DNA of 43,045 bases, taken from contig JBBTQP010000027.1 of the NCBI GenBank assembly GCA_038065635.1, positions 1 through 43,045 of the forward strand. The letters run 5' to 3'. The position numbers and the translations under genes are program-made. Positions within the stretch are counted from its first letter, which is position 1; each line of letters starts with the position of its first letter. The notes below the pieces were generated by a model, which saw nothing but the letters and a program-made list of their open reading frames with translations, was not told where the DNA came from and did no database searches. Of this stretch, positions 24,179 to 31,391 are shown in pieces. This DNA is from JAHJFW01 sp038065635. GTDB lineage: Bacteria; Patescibacteriota; Patescibacteriia; 2-12-FULL-60-25.

Positions 24179-25003
24179 ATGAAAACTAACAAAGAAAAAA
24201 AGTTAGCAATTTTTGAAGGCAAGAAAATTCGTCGGGTTTGGGATGAGAATTCGGAGACTTGGTATTTTTCCGTGGTTGATATTATTTTCGCGCTCACTGA
24301 AAGCGTTAATCCGACAGATTATTTGAAAAAACTAAGAAAAAGAGATTCGGAGCTCGCGAGTTACATAGGGACAAATTGTCCCCAGATAGAAATGCACACC
24401 GAAACCGGAAAGAGCAGGAAAATTTTAGCTGGAAACACCGAACATCTATTTAGAATCATTCAATCCGTACCAAGCGGCAAAGCCGAACCGATTAAGCTAT
24501 GGTTAGCGAAAGTCGGTTATGAAAGAATTCAAGAAGTATCTGACCCGGAAAAAGCGCTTAATCGCAGCCGCGATTATTGGCAAAGAATGGGGCGAAGCGC
24601 AAAATGGATTCAGCAAAGAATGATGGGTCAGGAAGTCAGGAATAAGTTAACGGATTATTGGCAAGAGAATGAAGTGAAGGAAAAAGATGAATATGCGATA
24701 TTAACGAATATCATTCATCAAGAGTGGAGCGATTTGTCGGTCAAAGAACATAAGTCGCTCAAAGATTTGAAAACCGAAAATTTACGCGACCACATGACGG
24801 ACGCGGAATTGGTTTTTACCGCTCTTGCGGAACTTTCTACGCGACAGATTGCAGAAACAATGGAGGCGAAAGGATTGGAAGAAAATAAAGTACCGGCTAA
24901 AAAGGGTGGGAGAATTGCAAAAAACGCTCGTTTGGAATTGGAGAAGAAAACCGGAAAAAAAGTTGTGACCGACAACAGTTTCAAAGCTTTATCGGGAAAG
25001 TGA
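24179..25003 (+). CDS. BRO-N / DinD-like DNA-binding protein
   Basis: 274 residues. The N-terminal BRO-N type domain (IFEGKKIRRVWDENSETWYFSVVDIIFAL...NPTDYLKKLRKRD) is typical of phage antirepressors. The remainder resembles DinD: EYAILTNIIHQEWSDLSVKEHKSLK, then LRDHMTDAELVFTALAELSTRQI and a C-terminal AKKGGRIAKNARLELEKKTGKKVV. DinD inhibits RecA filaments in E. coli, and this gene lies two genes after recA, but no SOS box precedes it directly; any link to the SOS response is inference. It is 13 nt after ftsK and is AT-richer than its neighbours, which hints at acquisition. Confidence 0.8.
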   Translation: MKTNKEKKLAIFEGKKIRRVWDENSETWYFSVVDIIFALTESVNPTDYLKKLRKRDSELASYIGTNCPQIEMHTETGKSRKILAGNTEHLFRIIQSVPSGKAEPIKLWLAKVGYERIQEVSDPEKALNRSRDYWQRMGRSAKWIQQRMMGQEVRNKLTDYWQENEVKEKDEYAILTNIIHQEWSDLSVKEHKSLKDLKTENLRDHMTDAELVFTALAELSTRQIAETMEAKGLEENKVPAKKGGRIAKNARLELEKKTGKKVVTDNSFKALSGK

Positions 25004-25012
25004 AATTCCATC

Positions 25013-25693
25013 ATGGCGTTCGTGCATAAACAACTTGGGATAGAAGGACGCTTCGGAGGAAGCTTGCGCGAGCTTCGCGAGCTGCGCGGTTTTTCTCGCG
25101 AGCAACTTGCAGAAATAACGAGGATACATCCATCGGTTATCGCCTCTTTTGAAGACGAGCGTTTGGCTGATCTTACGGATCCGACTTATGCGGAACGGCA
25201 CGTCAGAATGTTGGCGATAGCGCTCGAAGGAAGGCCTGGCTATTTTTTGCAAAAGTATCGACAGCTTTTAATCGAACAAGGTTTGCTTTCCTCGGATGTT
25301 ATGCGAGTGAGAAAGACTGTGAGGCGACGGGATTTTTTTGTGGTCTCGCGCTTGGTAGCTGTTTTTGGTTTTTTAGCGGTAGCCGCGATTGCCGGAGGGT
25401 ATGTGCTCTGGCAGATTTTTCTTCTTCAAGATCCTCCGTCGTTGAAAATAATTTCTCCGCAAGACGGCGCCGAACTTTCGGAGCCGCATGTTTTTATACA
25501 AGGCGAAACGGTTCCGAACGCGATCGTGAATGTGAACGGTGAACGTGCCATCGTTTCTTCTGACGGACAATTTCGTTACGAGTTCGACGTGCCTCGCGGA
25601 CTTTCTGTAATTACGATCGAATCGCGGCGGCGTTACGGCTCACCCGTTCAGGAGATCAGACGCGTCACATATATACCAAAACCCCCGCCTTAG
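25013..25693 (+). CDS. RodZ-like helix-turn-helix membrane protein
   Basis: 226 residues: a cytoplasmic N-terminal helix-turn-helix (SLRELRELRGFSREQLAEITRIHPSVIASFE), a basic stretch (RKTVRRRDFF), one membrane segment near residues 115-137 (LVAVFGFLAVAAIAGGYVLW), and an extracytoplasmic Ig-like/beta domain (PPSLKIISPQDGAELSEPHVFIQGETVPNAIVNVNG). This is the RodZ-like layout seen in Patescibacteria, suggesting a role linking cytoskeleton or shape control to the envelope. It closes the recA-ftsK gene run; a CCCCCGCC/GGCGGGGG hairpin overlaps its stop codon. Confidence 0.85.
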   Translation: MAFVHKQLGIEGRFGGSLRELRELRGFSREQLAEITRIHPSVIASFEDERLADLTDPTYAERHVRMLAIALEGRPGYFLQKYRQLLIEQGLLSSDVMRVRKTVRRRDFFVVSRLVAVFGFLAVAAIAGGYVLWQIFLLQDPPSLKIISPQDGAELSEPHVFIQGETVPNAIVNVNGERAIVSSDGQFRYEFDVPRGLSVITIESRRRYGSPVQEIRRVTYIPKPPP

Positions 25694-25700
25694 GCGGGGG
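25682..25700. repeat. CCGCC-TTA-GGCGG hairpin at the end of the RodZ-like gene
   Basis: CCCCCGCC (25682-25689) and GGCGGGGG (25693-25700) enclose the stop codon. The same CCGCCTTAGGCGG core recurs near 29949. It has no U-tract, so it is a repeat-type hairpin rather than a classical terminator. Confidence 0.6.
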
Positions 25701-25921
25701 ATCTCTGTCTTCGGAGCTGCAAAGCGTTGCCACGTTATAAGTAAGATGTCGATCGTCATGGGAGGAGAGAGATCCGTTGCTTTGCCGAAGCATCGCAAAG
25801 GAATCCATGAAGCTCGATATCTAAGGAACGTGCTTCGATTCGCAGCTCTAAAGACGGAGAACAAATGTAACAATAGCGAGAAAAGGAGAGGATTGTCAAT
25901 CTGGTGCGCCGCCGAATACCT

Positions 25922-26365
25922 GTCATTGCGAGGAGGCTTGTGCGACGTGGCAATCTAAGTAAGGATAAATATTCCCTGAGCTTGTTGAAGGGTTTTATTA
26001 ACCGCCGCAAAACCATCGGGCTTTAGCCCGTGGATGAAGGGAATCCGTTCGTCAGTATGACGGCGGACAAGTCCGACTTGAATTGTGAAGTTGAAACCAT
26101 CGGGCTTTAGCCCGTGGTAGTTCATTTATTGTAGTCCTTCGATAAACTCGGGAACTATTTTTTCTTTGATTAGATTGCCANNNNNNNNNNNNNNNNNNNN
26201 NNNNNNNNNNNNNNNNNNNNNNNNNNNNNNNNNNNNNNNNNNNNNNNNNNNNNNNNNNNNNNNNNNNNNNNNNNNNNNNNTTATTGTAGTCCTTCGATAA
26301 ACTCGGGAACTATTTTTTCTTTGATTAGATTGCCACGCGCGTTTAGTTTATGCGCTCGCAATGAC
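25922..26365. repeat. Composite repeat region (GTCATTGCGAG family with nested repeats)
   Basis: The left arm starts GTCATTGCGAGGAGGC (25922) and the right arm ends GCTCGCAATGAC (26365). Between them lie two copies of ACCATCGGGCTTTAGCCCG (26008 and 26096) and fragments of the CTTCGATAAACTCGGGAAC type. No gene is supported in 25694-26452. Confidence 0.75.
26126..26335. other. Assembly gap of 100 N flanked by an identical 55-bp sequence
   Basis: The N run is 26181-26280. The 55 bp ending at 26180 and the 55 bp starting at 26281 are identical. This looks like two contigs overlapping by one k-mer that were joined with a default 100-N spacer. Confidence 0.9.
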
Positions 26366-26397
26366 AGGAGAAACTTCTTCAGGCAAGAATTTATAAT

Positions 26398-26421
26398 AAA
26401 CAAAAGCCGACCAATGGTCGG
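26398..26421 (-). terminator. Terminator of the five-gene minus-strand cluster
   Basis: On the minus strand CCGACCATTGGTCGG (26407-26421) is followed by CTTTTGTTT. Confidence 0.7.
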
Positions 26422-26452
26422 GTGCGGAGGAAGGAGCGAGCGAGCGGGGTCG

Positions 26453-26992
26453 TCAATCGCTGAGCGGGTTGTCTTCGCGGATGGTGGACGCGCGGATGAG
26501 CATTTGAATGTTCCTCACGCGGAACGACTTGTTCAGCTGTTCGGAGTTATCCAGAACCAGCTGTCGAAGCGCGGCGGGGTTGATGGTGCTGCGGCACAGA
26601 ACGAACGCTTCGCATTCGGTCGTAACCGGCATCCAACCGCGATCGTGCGCGGTACCGAGTAGGATTGCATCCATGTCGGCGAAGTCCACGGCTTGGATAA
26701 GCGCGATTTCCCAGCGCGCGTCCCGACGTACTACGACGTAGAACTGCGGGTTCACGCACTCGGGCGCTTTTTCCTCCACCTGTTTCGGCAGAGGCGGCGG
26801 CAGCACTTTCGGGCGTGGCGGTCTCCGGATCCGACAAACGGGAAGACGGATACTCTCACGCCTCACCTTGGCTAGCGGCCGATCCGACTTGCGGAGTCTC
26901 GTGTCGTTCCACGCCGTTTCCGGCGGACGAAACACGTTCTCACACACGACGATGATGACCCTGTCTCGTTTTTCCGCTTTTTGTCCGCTCAT
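26453..26992 (-). CDS. Hypothetical protein, cluster gene 5
   Basis: 179 residues, soluble. It starts MSGQKAEKRDRVIIVVCENVFRPP, followed by a basic Pro/Arg-rich region (RRPPRPKVLPPPLPKQVEEK) and a C-terminal alpha/beta region (QFYVVVRRDARWEIALIQAVDFADMDAILLGTAHDRGW...ECEAFVLCRSTINPAALRQLVLDNSEQLNKSFRVRN). A strong Shine-Dalgarno (GGAGGG) precedes ATG 26992 and a separate promoter lies at 27029-27056, so it can be expressed apart from the genes upstream. GC-rich codons. No family recognised. Confidence 0.65.
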   Translation of the reverse strand: MSGQKAEKRDRVIIVVCENVFRPPETAWNDTRLRKSDRPLAKVRRESIRLPVCRIRRPPRPKVLPPPLPKQVEEKAPECVNPQFYVVVRRDARWEIALIQAVDFADMDAILLGTAHDRGWMPVTTECEAFVLCRSTINPAALRQLVLDNSEQLNKSFRVRNIQMLIRASTIREDNPLSD

Positions 26993-27028
26993 TTTCCCTC
27001 CTAAGATTCCTCGAAGGTCCTATAAATT

Positions 27029-27056
27029 ACTATACAGTCATTTATAGAAAAGTCAA
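27029..27056 (-). promoter_or_regulatory. Promoter of cluster gene 5
   Basis: On the minus strand TTGACT (27051-27056), a 16-nt spacer and TATAGT (27029-27034), a near-consensus sigma-70 promoter. Confidence 0.75.
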
Positions 27057-27119
27057 GGGATCCTGCCAAGGCGAGAAGCACCTTGGCAAGGAGTCGAACG
27101 TGCGTGTTGACGAGGTTGG

Positions 27120-27992
27120 TCAGCCCTCGTCGTCCTCGGACGGACCGTCGTCGTAGTTGTGCCGGCGACCGCGCAGACGCGGACGGAACTTTGGCGACGG
27201 GTACATCGCGAGCCAAGTTGGGAAGATTCTCGCGATCCACTCGTGCTTGGTTGCGAGGATCTGCGCCACCATCTTGAAGGGGAAGAGGATGACCAATCCA
27301 TTCTCCTTGCCTTCTTGTGGCATGTACACGATGGCGACGTAGCGGTACGCGCCGGTTTCTGCCTTGCCGGTCAGCTGCAGGAACCGGTCGGGTTCATCGT
27401 CCTTCCTCCAGAGATGTAGCCGCGTATTTTCTCCGGTGAGCTCGAGGAGAGCGCTCACGCTCACTGTTCGTTCCAGTCTGCGACGACCTCCCTTGACGCG
27501 AGCTTGGATTTTATAGACTTTGATGCGCTTTGCGTCGATGCCGTGTCGCACTGAACTTGGCAGATCGGTGAGCATGTTTCGTTCGTTCTCTAGCTCCAGA
27601 CGAGCGAAGATCGGACGATTCTCCGCTTCATCTTCCGGAGAGGGATCGACGCCTTCTTGCGCCCGGAAGAGCTCCTTGAAGTTTTTCGGCAAGCTGATCT
27701 TGCCGGCGCGATACGCCACTTCCTCGTCTGTGATCGGTCTCAAGAGATGCGCGATTTCGTGTGCCGTCATCTCGTCGGCGTCTCCTACGCTCAGCGCCAC
27801 GTCCGTCTGGTAGTCCGGGAGCTTGACATCGCACTTCGCTCCGTGGACGAGTTTGATGAGCCAGTCCGGTACCGAGGCGTGCTCCGTAGTCCCGTCTTCC
27901 CTGGTTCTCCAGATTGGACGATTGGAAACCTGGAGCCGAACGCACAGATGCTTCTGTAGCAGGTCGACTTCGATCGTGGATGGTTTTCCCAT
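27120..27992 (-). CDS. Hypothetical protein, cluster gene 4
   Basis: 290 residues, soluble, ending in a basic then acidic tail (RPRLRGRRHNYDDGPSEDDEG). It contains MTAHEIAHLLRPITDEEVAYRAG; HEIAH resembles a zinc-protease HExxH but lacks the second Glu arrangement (H-E-I-A-H does satisfy HExxH), so a metal site is possible but unproven. A later part has HLWRKDDEPDRFLQLTGKAETGAYRYVAIVYMPQ. Preceded by AAGGAGGAG and a GGTCC/GGACC hairpin. A TGCCAAGG/CCTTGGCA hairpin follows the stop. GC-rich codons; family unknown. Confidence 0.65.
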   Translation of the reverse strand: MGKPSTIEVDLLQKHLCVRLQVSNRPIWRTREDGTTEHASVPDWLIKLVHGAKCDVKLPDYQTDVALSVGDADEMTAHEIAHLLRPITDEEVAYRAGKISLPKNFKELFRAQEGVDPSPEDEAENRPIFARLELENERNMLTDLPSSVRHGIDAKRIKVYKIQARVKGGRRRLERTVSVSALLELTGENTRLHLWRKDDEPDRFLQLTGKAETGAYRYVAIVYMPQEGKENGLVILFPFKMVAQILATKHEWIARIFPTWLAMYPSPKFRPRLRGRRHNYDDGPSEDDEG

Positions 27993-28179
27993 CTCTCCTC
28001 CTTGGGTCCGGTTAAGGACCTATGTGTGAAAAGCGCGTTGCCATGTTTCGGGTTGCGCTTAGGTTTTGTCGAAACTGGGATTTCTCCCGTTGAATGCCTC
28101 TCGCACTATGAGCGGCACTCGACGGGAGGGAGGTCGGTGAAGATGGGTCGACCCCCCGATTGGTTAGGGGTGGGTGGAG

Positions 28180-28656
28180 TCACGCCGCCGCGCGACGATG
28201 GCTCCGGGTTTCGACATGTCGGGCGATCTGTCTGTAGTACGCCCGCATGATGTTACGTCGCTCCTCGTCCAGAACGAGCAGCTTGGCGTCCGCGCGCTTG
28301 ATCAGATCGAGCAACTTCTTGCGAAGCTTTTCGATCGGCTCGAAGCGCGCGAGTGCCGCTTGGCGAATACGCCTTCGCGTCGCCTCTGACACGGCGAGAA
28401 CGATCTCGCCGGAAGCGCGCGAGCGCGTGCACTCGAGGATTTCGTGTTTCACGAGAGAGCGTTTCTTCTCCACGGCCTTGAGGTAGGCGTAGAGCTTCGT
28501 CCTTTGTAGTTGTGGTCGCCGCGTTGCCTTTTCGAGATACTTCAAGCTCTCATCGCGGAGGAACTTCGCGAGCTCGAAAGACACTCGCGCCTCCGTTTGC
28601 GGCTCATCGGCCGCTGCCGCACGAATGCGGATGATATCGATGCCATTTTTTCGCAT
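28180..28656 (-). CDS. Hypothetical helical, basic protein, cluster gene 3
   Basis: 158 residues, rich in Arg, Lys and Ala and probably all-helical (FLRDESLKYLEKATRRPQLQRTKLYAYLKAVEKKRSLV; FEPIEKLRKKLLDLIKRADAKLLVLDEE). The start ATG 28656 (MRKNGIDIIRIRAAA) is set by AGGAGGGT; the frame is open further upstream but that part contains hairpins. It ends TRSHRRAAA. The composition would suit nucleic-acid binding or a coiled-coil partner; no family recognised. An ATGCGGGG/CCCCGCAT hairpin (28671-28692) stands right before the ribosome binding site. Confidence 0.6.
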   Translation of the reverse strand: MRKNGIDIIRIRAAAADEPQTEARVSFELAKFLRDESLKYLEKATRRPQLQRTKLYAYLKAVEKKRSLVKHEILECTRSRASGEIVLAVSEATRRRIRQAALARFEPIEKLRKKLLDLIKRADAKLLVLDEERRNIMRAYYRQIARHVETRSHRRAAA

Positions 28657-28777
28657 CGACCCTCCTGGTAATGCGGGGTTGATTCCCCGCATCCGTTGCC
28701 GTTCGTTAGTGAACTGCAGTGAATGCGGAGAGCCATCGAAGAGCGATGGCTCAAAGTTAGCTTGGCGGCTGCGCATA

Positions 28778-29158
28778 TCAGTTCTGATAGCGCAGCAACC
28801 GCTCGATGTTCTGCAGCGCGAGCTCGTCGCGCTCCTGCTCGAGTCTCGCCTCGGCGAGGGAGTTCAACGCGTCGCACTCTCGCAAGTGCCCCATCACACG
28901 GGCGCGTAGACGCTTCGCGCTACTGATCTCACGCCGCGCCGCGACGAGCGCCGTGTACGAAGGCGTCTCTTGCGGCAACGCTTCGTCCAGATAGAGCATG
29001 TCATCGTACTCTACGGCCGTGAGAAGTTCCGCGGCGTCGTTGCCGTCCGGATCTTGTCCGTTCTCGTCGAGGACGTCTGCGTCCGGGCCCTGCCGGTACA
29101 CGCCGTCCGCGCCTCGACACACGATCTCAGTCCAATATTCTGAACCGCTGTCACTCAT
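28778..29158 (-). CDS. Hypothetical acidic protein, cluster gene 2
   Basis: 126 residues. The N-terminal half is acidic (GPDADVLDENGQDPDGNDAAE), the C-terminal half is helical (ISSAKRLRARVMGHLRECDALNSLAEARLEQERDELALQNIERLL). Start ATG 29158 follows AGAAGGAG at suitable spacing and overlaps the stop of the small membrane protein (ATGA, 29155-29158), indicating translational coupling. A GCCATCG/CGATGGC hairpin follows at 28733-28752. No family recognised. Confidence 0.6.
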   Translation of the reverse strand: MSDSGSEYWTEIVCRGADGVYRQGPDADVLDENGQDPDGNDAAELLTAVEYDDMLYLDEALPQETPSYTALVAARREISSAKRLRARVMGHLRECDALNSLAEARLEQERDELALQNIERLLRYQN

Positions 29159-29352
29159 CTTCCGTTTCTCCTTCTGTTGAGAACCTTGGTCGCCTCGACC
29201 AGGCCTCGGGTTTTTGGATCGCCTACGAATACGCACTCTCCGGTGTACACGCAGGCAAGCGATACGAAGCAAAGCAGCGCGCTCCAGGCGACGGAGTCCG
29301 TGCCGAACGCGACGATCGAAACAACCCCGAACAAGAGTCCGAGATCAGTCAC
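29155..29352 (-). CDS. Small membrane protein, cluster gene 1
   Basis: 65 residues with two hydrophobic stretches, LGLLFGVVSIVAFG and AWSALLCFVSLACVYTGECVFVG, then a basic tail (KVLNRRRNGR). Start GTG 29352 follows AAGGAG. It is the first gene after the promoter at 29615 and is coupled to the next gene. Its length and topology suggest a small integral membrane component; function unknown. Confidence 0.55.
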   Translation of the reverse strand: MTDLGLLFGVVSIVAFGTDSVAWSALLCFVSLACVYTGECVFVGDPKTRGLVEATKVLNRRRNGR

Positions 29353-29614
29353 GTTTCTTCCATCTCCTTTTTGAAAAGGGCGACAGCGCCCTGAGTTTTG
29401 CGCCGCGCTTCGGTGTTCAGCCGAAACGATTTGGAGGTGAGGTTCGCGAGACAGGCATAAGCCCGCTCACGAACCGCCGAGTTGGGAGAACGGCGCGTTG
29501 CTCATCGCGAGTCCAGCGCATGGCCGGAGTCCGAAAAGCGACACGACGATCTCCCTATTACCCGCTCTCCTCCAAGTCGTCACGGACGAACATTGAGTGA
29601 GACGCGGAAGGAAA

Positions 29615-29643
29615 AAAATATCCGAAATTCCTTCGTGCGTCAA
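29615..29643 (-). promoter_or_regulatory. Promoter of the five-gene minus-strand cluster
   Basis: On the minus strand TTGACG (29638-29643), a 17-nt spacer and TATTTT (29615-29620). The leader to the first start codon is about 250 nt and contains a short ORF (MFVRDDLEESG) and a GTTCG/CGAAC stem. Confidence 0.65.
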
Positions 29644-29672
29644 TCTATTTTTGTTTTTATACTTTCTATTTT

Positions 29673-29764
29673 GTCATTGCGAGCCCCAGCAGGGGCGTGG
29701 CAATCCAATCAAAGAAGATTTGCTCTTATTAGATTGCCGCGTCGTTGCTACTCCTCGCAATGAC
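29673..29764. repeat. Palindromic repeat, GTCATTGCGAG family (copy 5)
   Basis: Begins GTCATTGCGAGCCCCAGCAG and ends CTCCTCGCAATGAC. It resembles the copy at 18246 closely. A further inverted repeat, AATACCCGAC (29781-29790) / GTCGGGTATT (29825-29834), follows it. Confidence 0.85.
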
Positions 29765-29997
29765 AGTGTTCTTTTATCTAAATACCCGACACTTGCCCGT
29801 CGAAAAACTGGTTGAGGGGAAAGAGTCGGGTATTCATATTCGACATGAGGGTGGAGATTCATTTTCCCCCGAACCGAAGTGAAGGGGACTGATCGAGCAA
29901 GCTCGACTTGTCCATAAGATCGTACGATCAAAGCATGCTAGACCTGTCCGCCTTAGGCGGGCGGATCCGGCTCGCTATGGGCTCCGATCTCATTCAT

Positions 29998-30558
29998 GCG
30001 CGAAGTCCGTGTTCGGTCCGCGCACGAGCTCTCCTCCACATCGGTTCGGGCGAATCTTGAAAGTCCAGTTCTGAAATCACGACGATCGTCATGGTTTCGG
30101 AATGGGGCTCGTGAATTCGGGTTCACGAGCAAGGGGGGGGTAGTAGCCCGACCCGACGGGCTTTATATGGGAGCTTGGTCTCGCCTCATTTCGTTCCTTC
30201 GTTGATTTTGCCGAGAGATGTTGGAGTACGCCCTCGTCGCGTGGTGGGGGTCTCGCTACTCGTCGGCTGTTGCAGTTTTTTTTGTTTGCCAGTTGATTTA
30301 TGTTTGCCCAGTCTGGCGCTGGGCTTCGGTCTCCACTTTTTTTTTCTCTCCTTTCTGTTGTCTCGGATGTAGAGGGGAGACATCGGTCCCCGAACGCATT
30401 CGGGGCGATATGTCCGTGAAACGTTAGAGCGCAAGCGCTTTTACGTTTCGTGGTCGCCTACCTACCGTGCATTGTCAGTCGAAACCAACTACGCATGGCT
30501 TCAGCGGCCTTCTTTCTTCGGAGTCCGTGTTTGGGCCGAAGAAAAGTTCCTCCTCCAC
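29998..30558. other. Gene-poor stretch with paired structural motifs
   Basis: No convincing gene is seen between 29765 and 30984. A hairpin with loop motif AGTCCGTGTTYGG occurs twice with different stems: GCGCG/CGCGC (29998-30002, 30019-30023) and TTCTTCGG/CCGAAGAA (30514-30521, 30536-30543). Each is followed by CTCCTCCAC. A further hairpin GAAACGT/ACGTTTC with inner AGCGC/GCGCT lies at 30418-30449. A minus-strand frame at 30186-30380 could encode a Lys/Arg-rich peptide, but it has no good ribosome binding site. Confidence 0.45.
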
Positions 30559-30681
30559 GTCTGAAACAACAAAAAGGGGCCTTTTCCGATGGTCCCGATT
30601 GGTAGAAGCTCTTGAGTCACCTAATACACCATTCCGAAAATAGAATAATGATTGAATGTTATATGATGGCCCCGACTCTCT

Positions 30682-30822
30682 CCAATCGGAACTTTAGTAC
30701 TTCCGCGTTCGGCGCATAACTTTGTCGAAAACTCCGTTTTGCGCTCAACGTAGATCATACTACGTCTCGCGCAAATACTCGTTTTCTTCGCGTTCTGCAT
30801 CCAAACGCGAAAGTACTATTGG
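30682..30822. repeat. 140-bp imperfect palindrome
   Basis: Nested arms: CCAAT/ATTGG, TAGTACTT-c-CGCGTT (30695-30709) / AACGCG-a-AAGTACTA (30804-30818), TTTGCGC/GCGCAAA (30738-30744, 30769-30775) and ACGTAG/CTACGT (30748-30753, 30760-30765). Confidence 0.7.
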
Positions 30823-30984
30823 AAGTTGGGAAGGTATTTCCGAGACGATTTCTCATCTCAGAACATGTCACAATATCACAAATTAAAGATTTTGTCAAGA
30901 GGTGTTGGCAGTATTTTTTGGCTAACCTATGCGGTTTGTTTTTGGCTATGTTGAGCCAAATTAACAAAAAATCCTTATTTATCG

Positions 30985-31063
30985 TGTCATTCCCGCGTAG
31001 GCGGGAATCCAGATAATAGGAAATAATCCTAATATCCTGGATCCCCGTCTTCACGGGGATGAC
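30985..31063. repeat. Palindromic repeat, GTCATTCCCGCG family
   Basis: Begins GTCATTCCCGCGTAGGCGGG and ends CACGGGGATGAC, with AATCCAG and CTGGATC inner arms. Confidence 0.85.
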
Positions 31064-31101
31064 ACGGGTGGGTGGTGTTTTTGACATGGTGTTTTTGCCG
31101 C

Positions 31102-31130
31102 TTGACAGCACTTGAATTGCATGGCAAAAT
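31102..31130 (+). promoter_or_regulatory. rpoB-rpoC promoter
   Basis: Perfect -35 TTGACA (31102-31107), 17-nt spacer, -10 CAAAAT (31125-31130). The leader to rpoB is about 255 nt. Confidence 0.7.
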
Positions 31131-31184
31131 CCGCCCACAACGTCGCGCTGAAATGAGTATTTGGACAATGCTCAATTAAATCGA

Positions 31185-31233
31185 GAGGCACTTAGACCCA
31201 CTTAATTCTCGTCATAGTGGGTTTTAGTGTCTC
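31185..31233 (+). promoter_or_regulatory. Long hairpin in the rpoB leader
   Basis: GAGGCACTTAGACCCACT (31185-31202) pairs with AGTGGGTTTTAGTGTCTC (31216-31233): 18 positions with two G-U pairs and one mismatch. A smaller hairpin CCCCGAA/TTCGGGG follows at 31290-31307. Confidence 0.65.
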
Positions 31234-31391
31234 AAGCGCGGCCGTGTCCACGCACCTTCCTTTCAATCAAAACGCCCCTCGTTTTATACCCCGAATGCGT
31301 TCGGGGCTATCTCGCCATCGCCTGTCAAATCGCCCGTACTATCCGTTGATTACGGCCTGGGGGGAGGGATGAGGGGGAACGTATCACTCGC

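Noticed and set aside
30186..30434. Basic Lys/Arg-rich peptide gene on the minus strand
   Set aside because: The composition is low-complexity, no Shine-Dalgarno precedes the ATG, and the frame crosses repeat-type hairpins.
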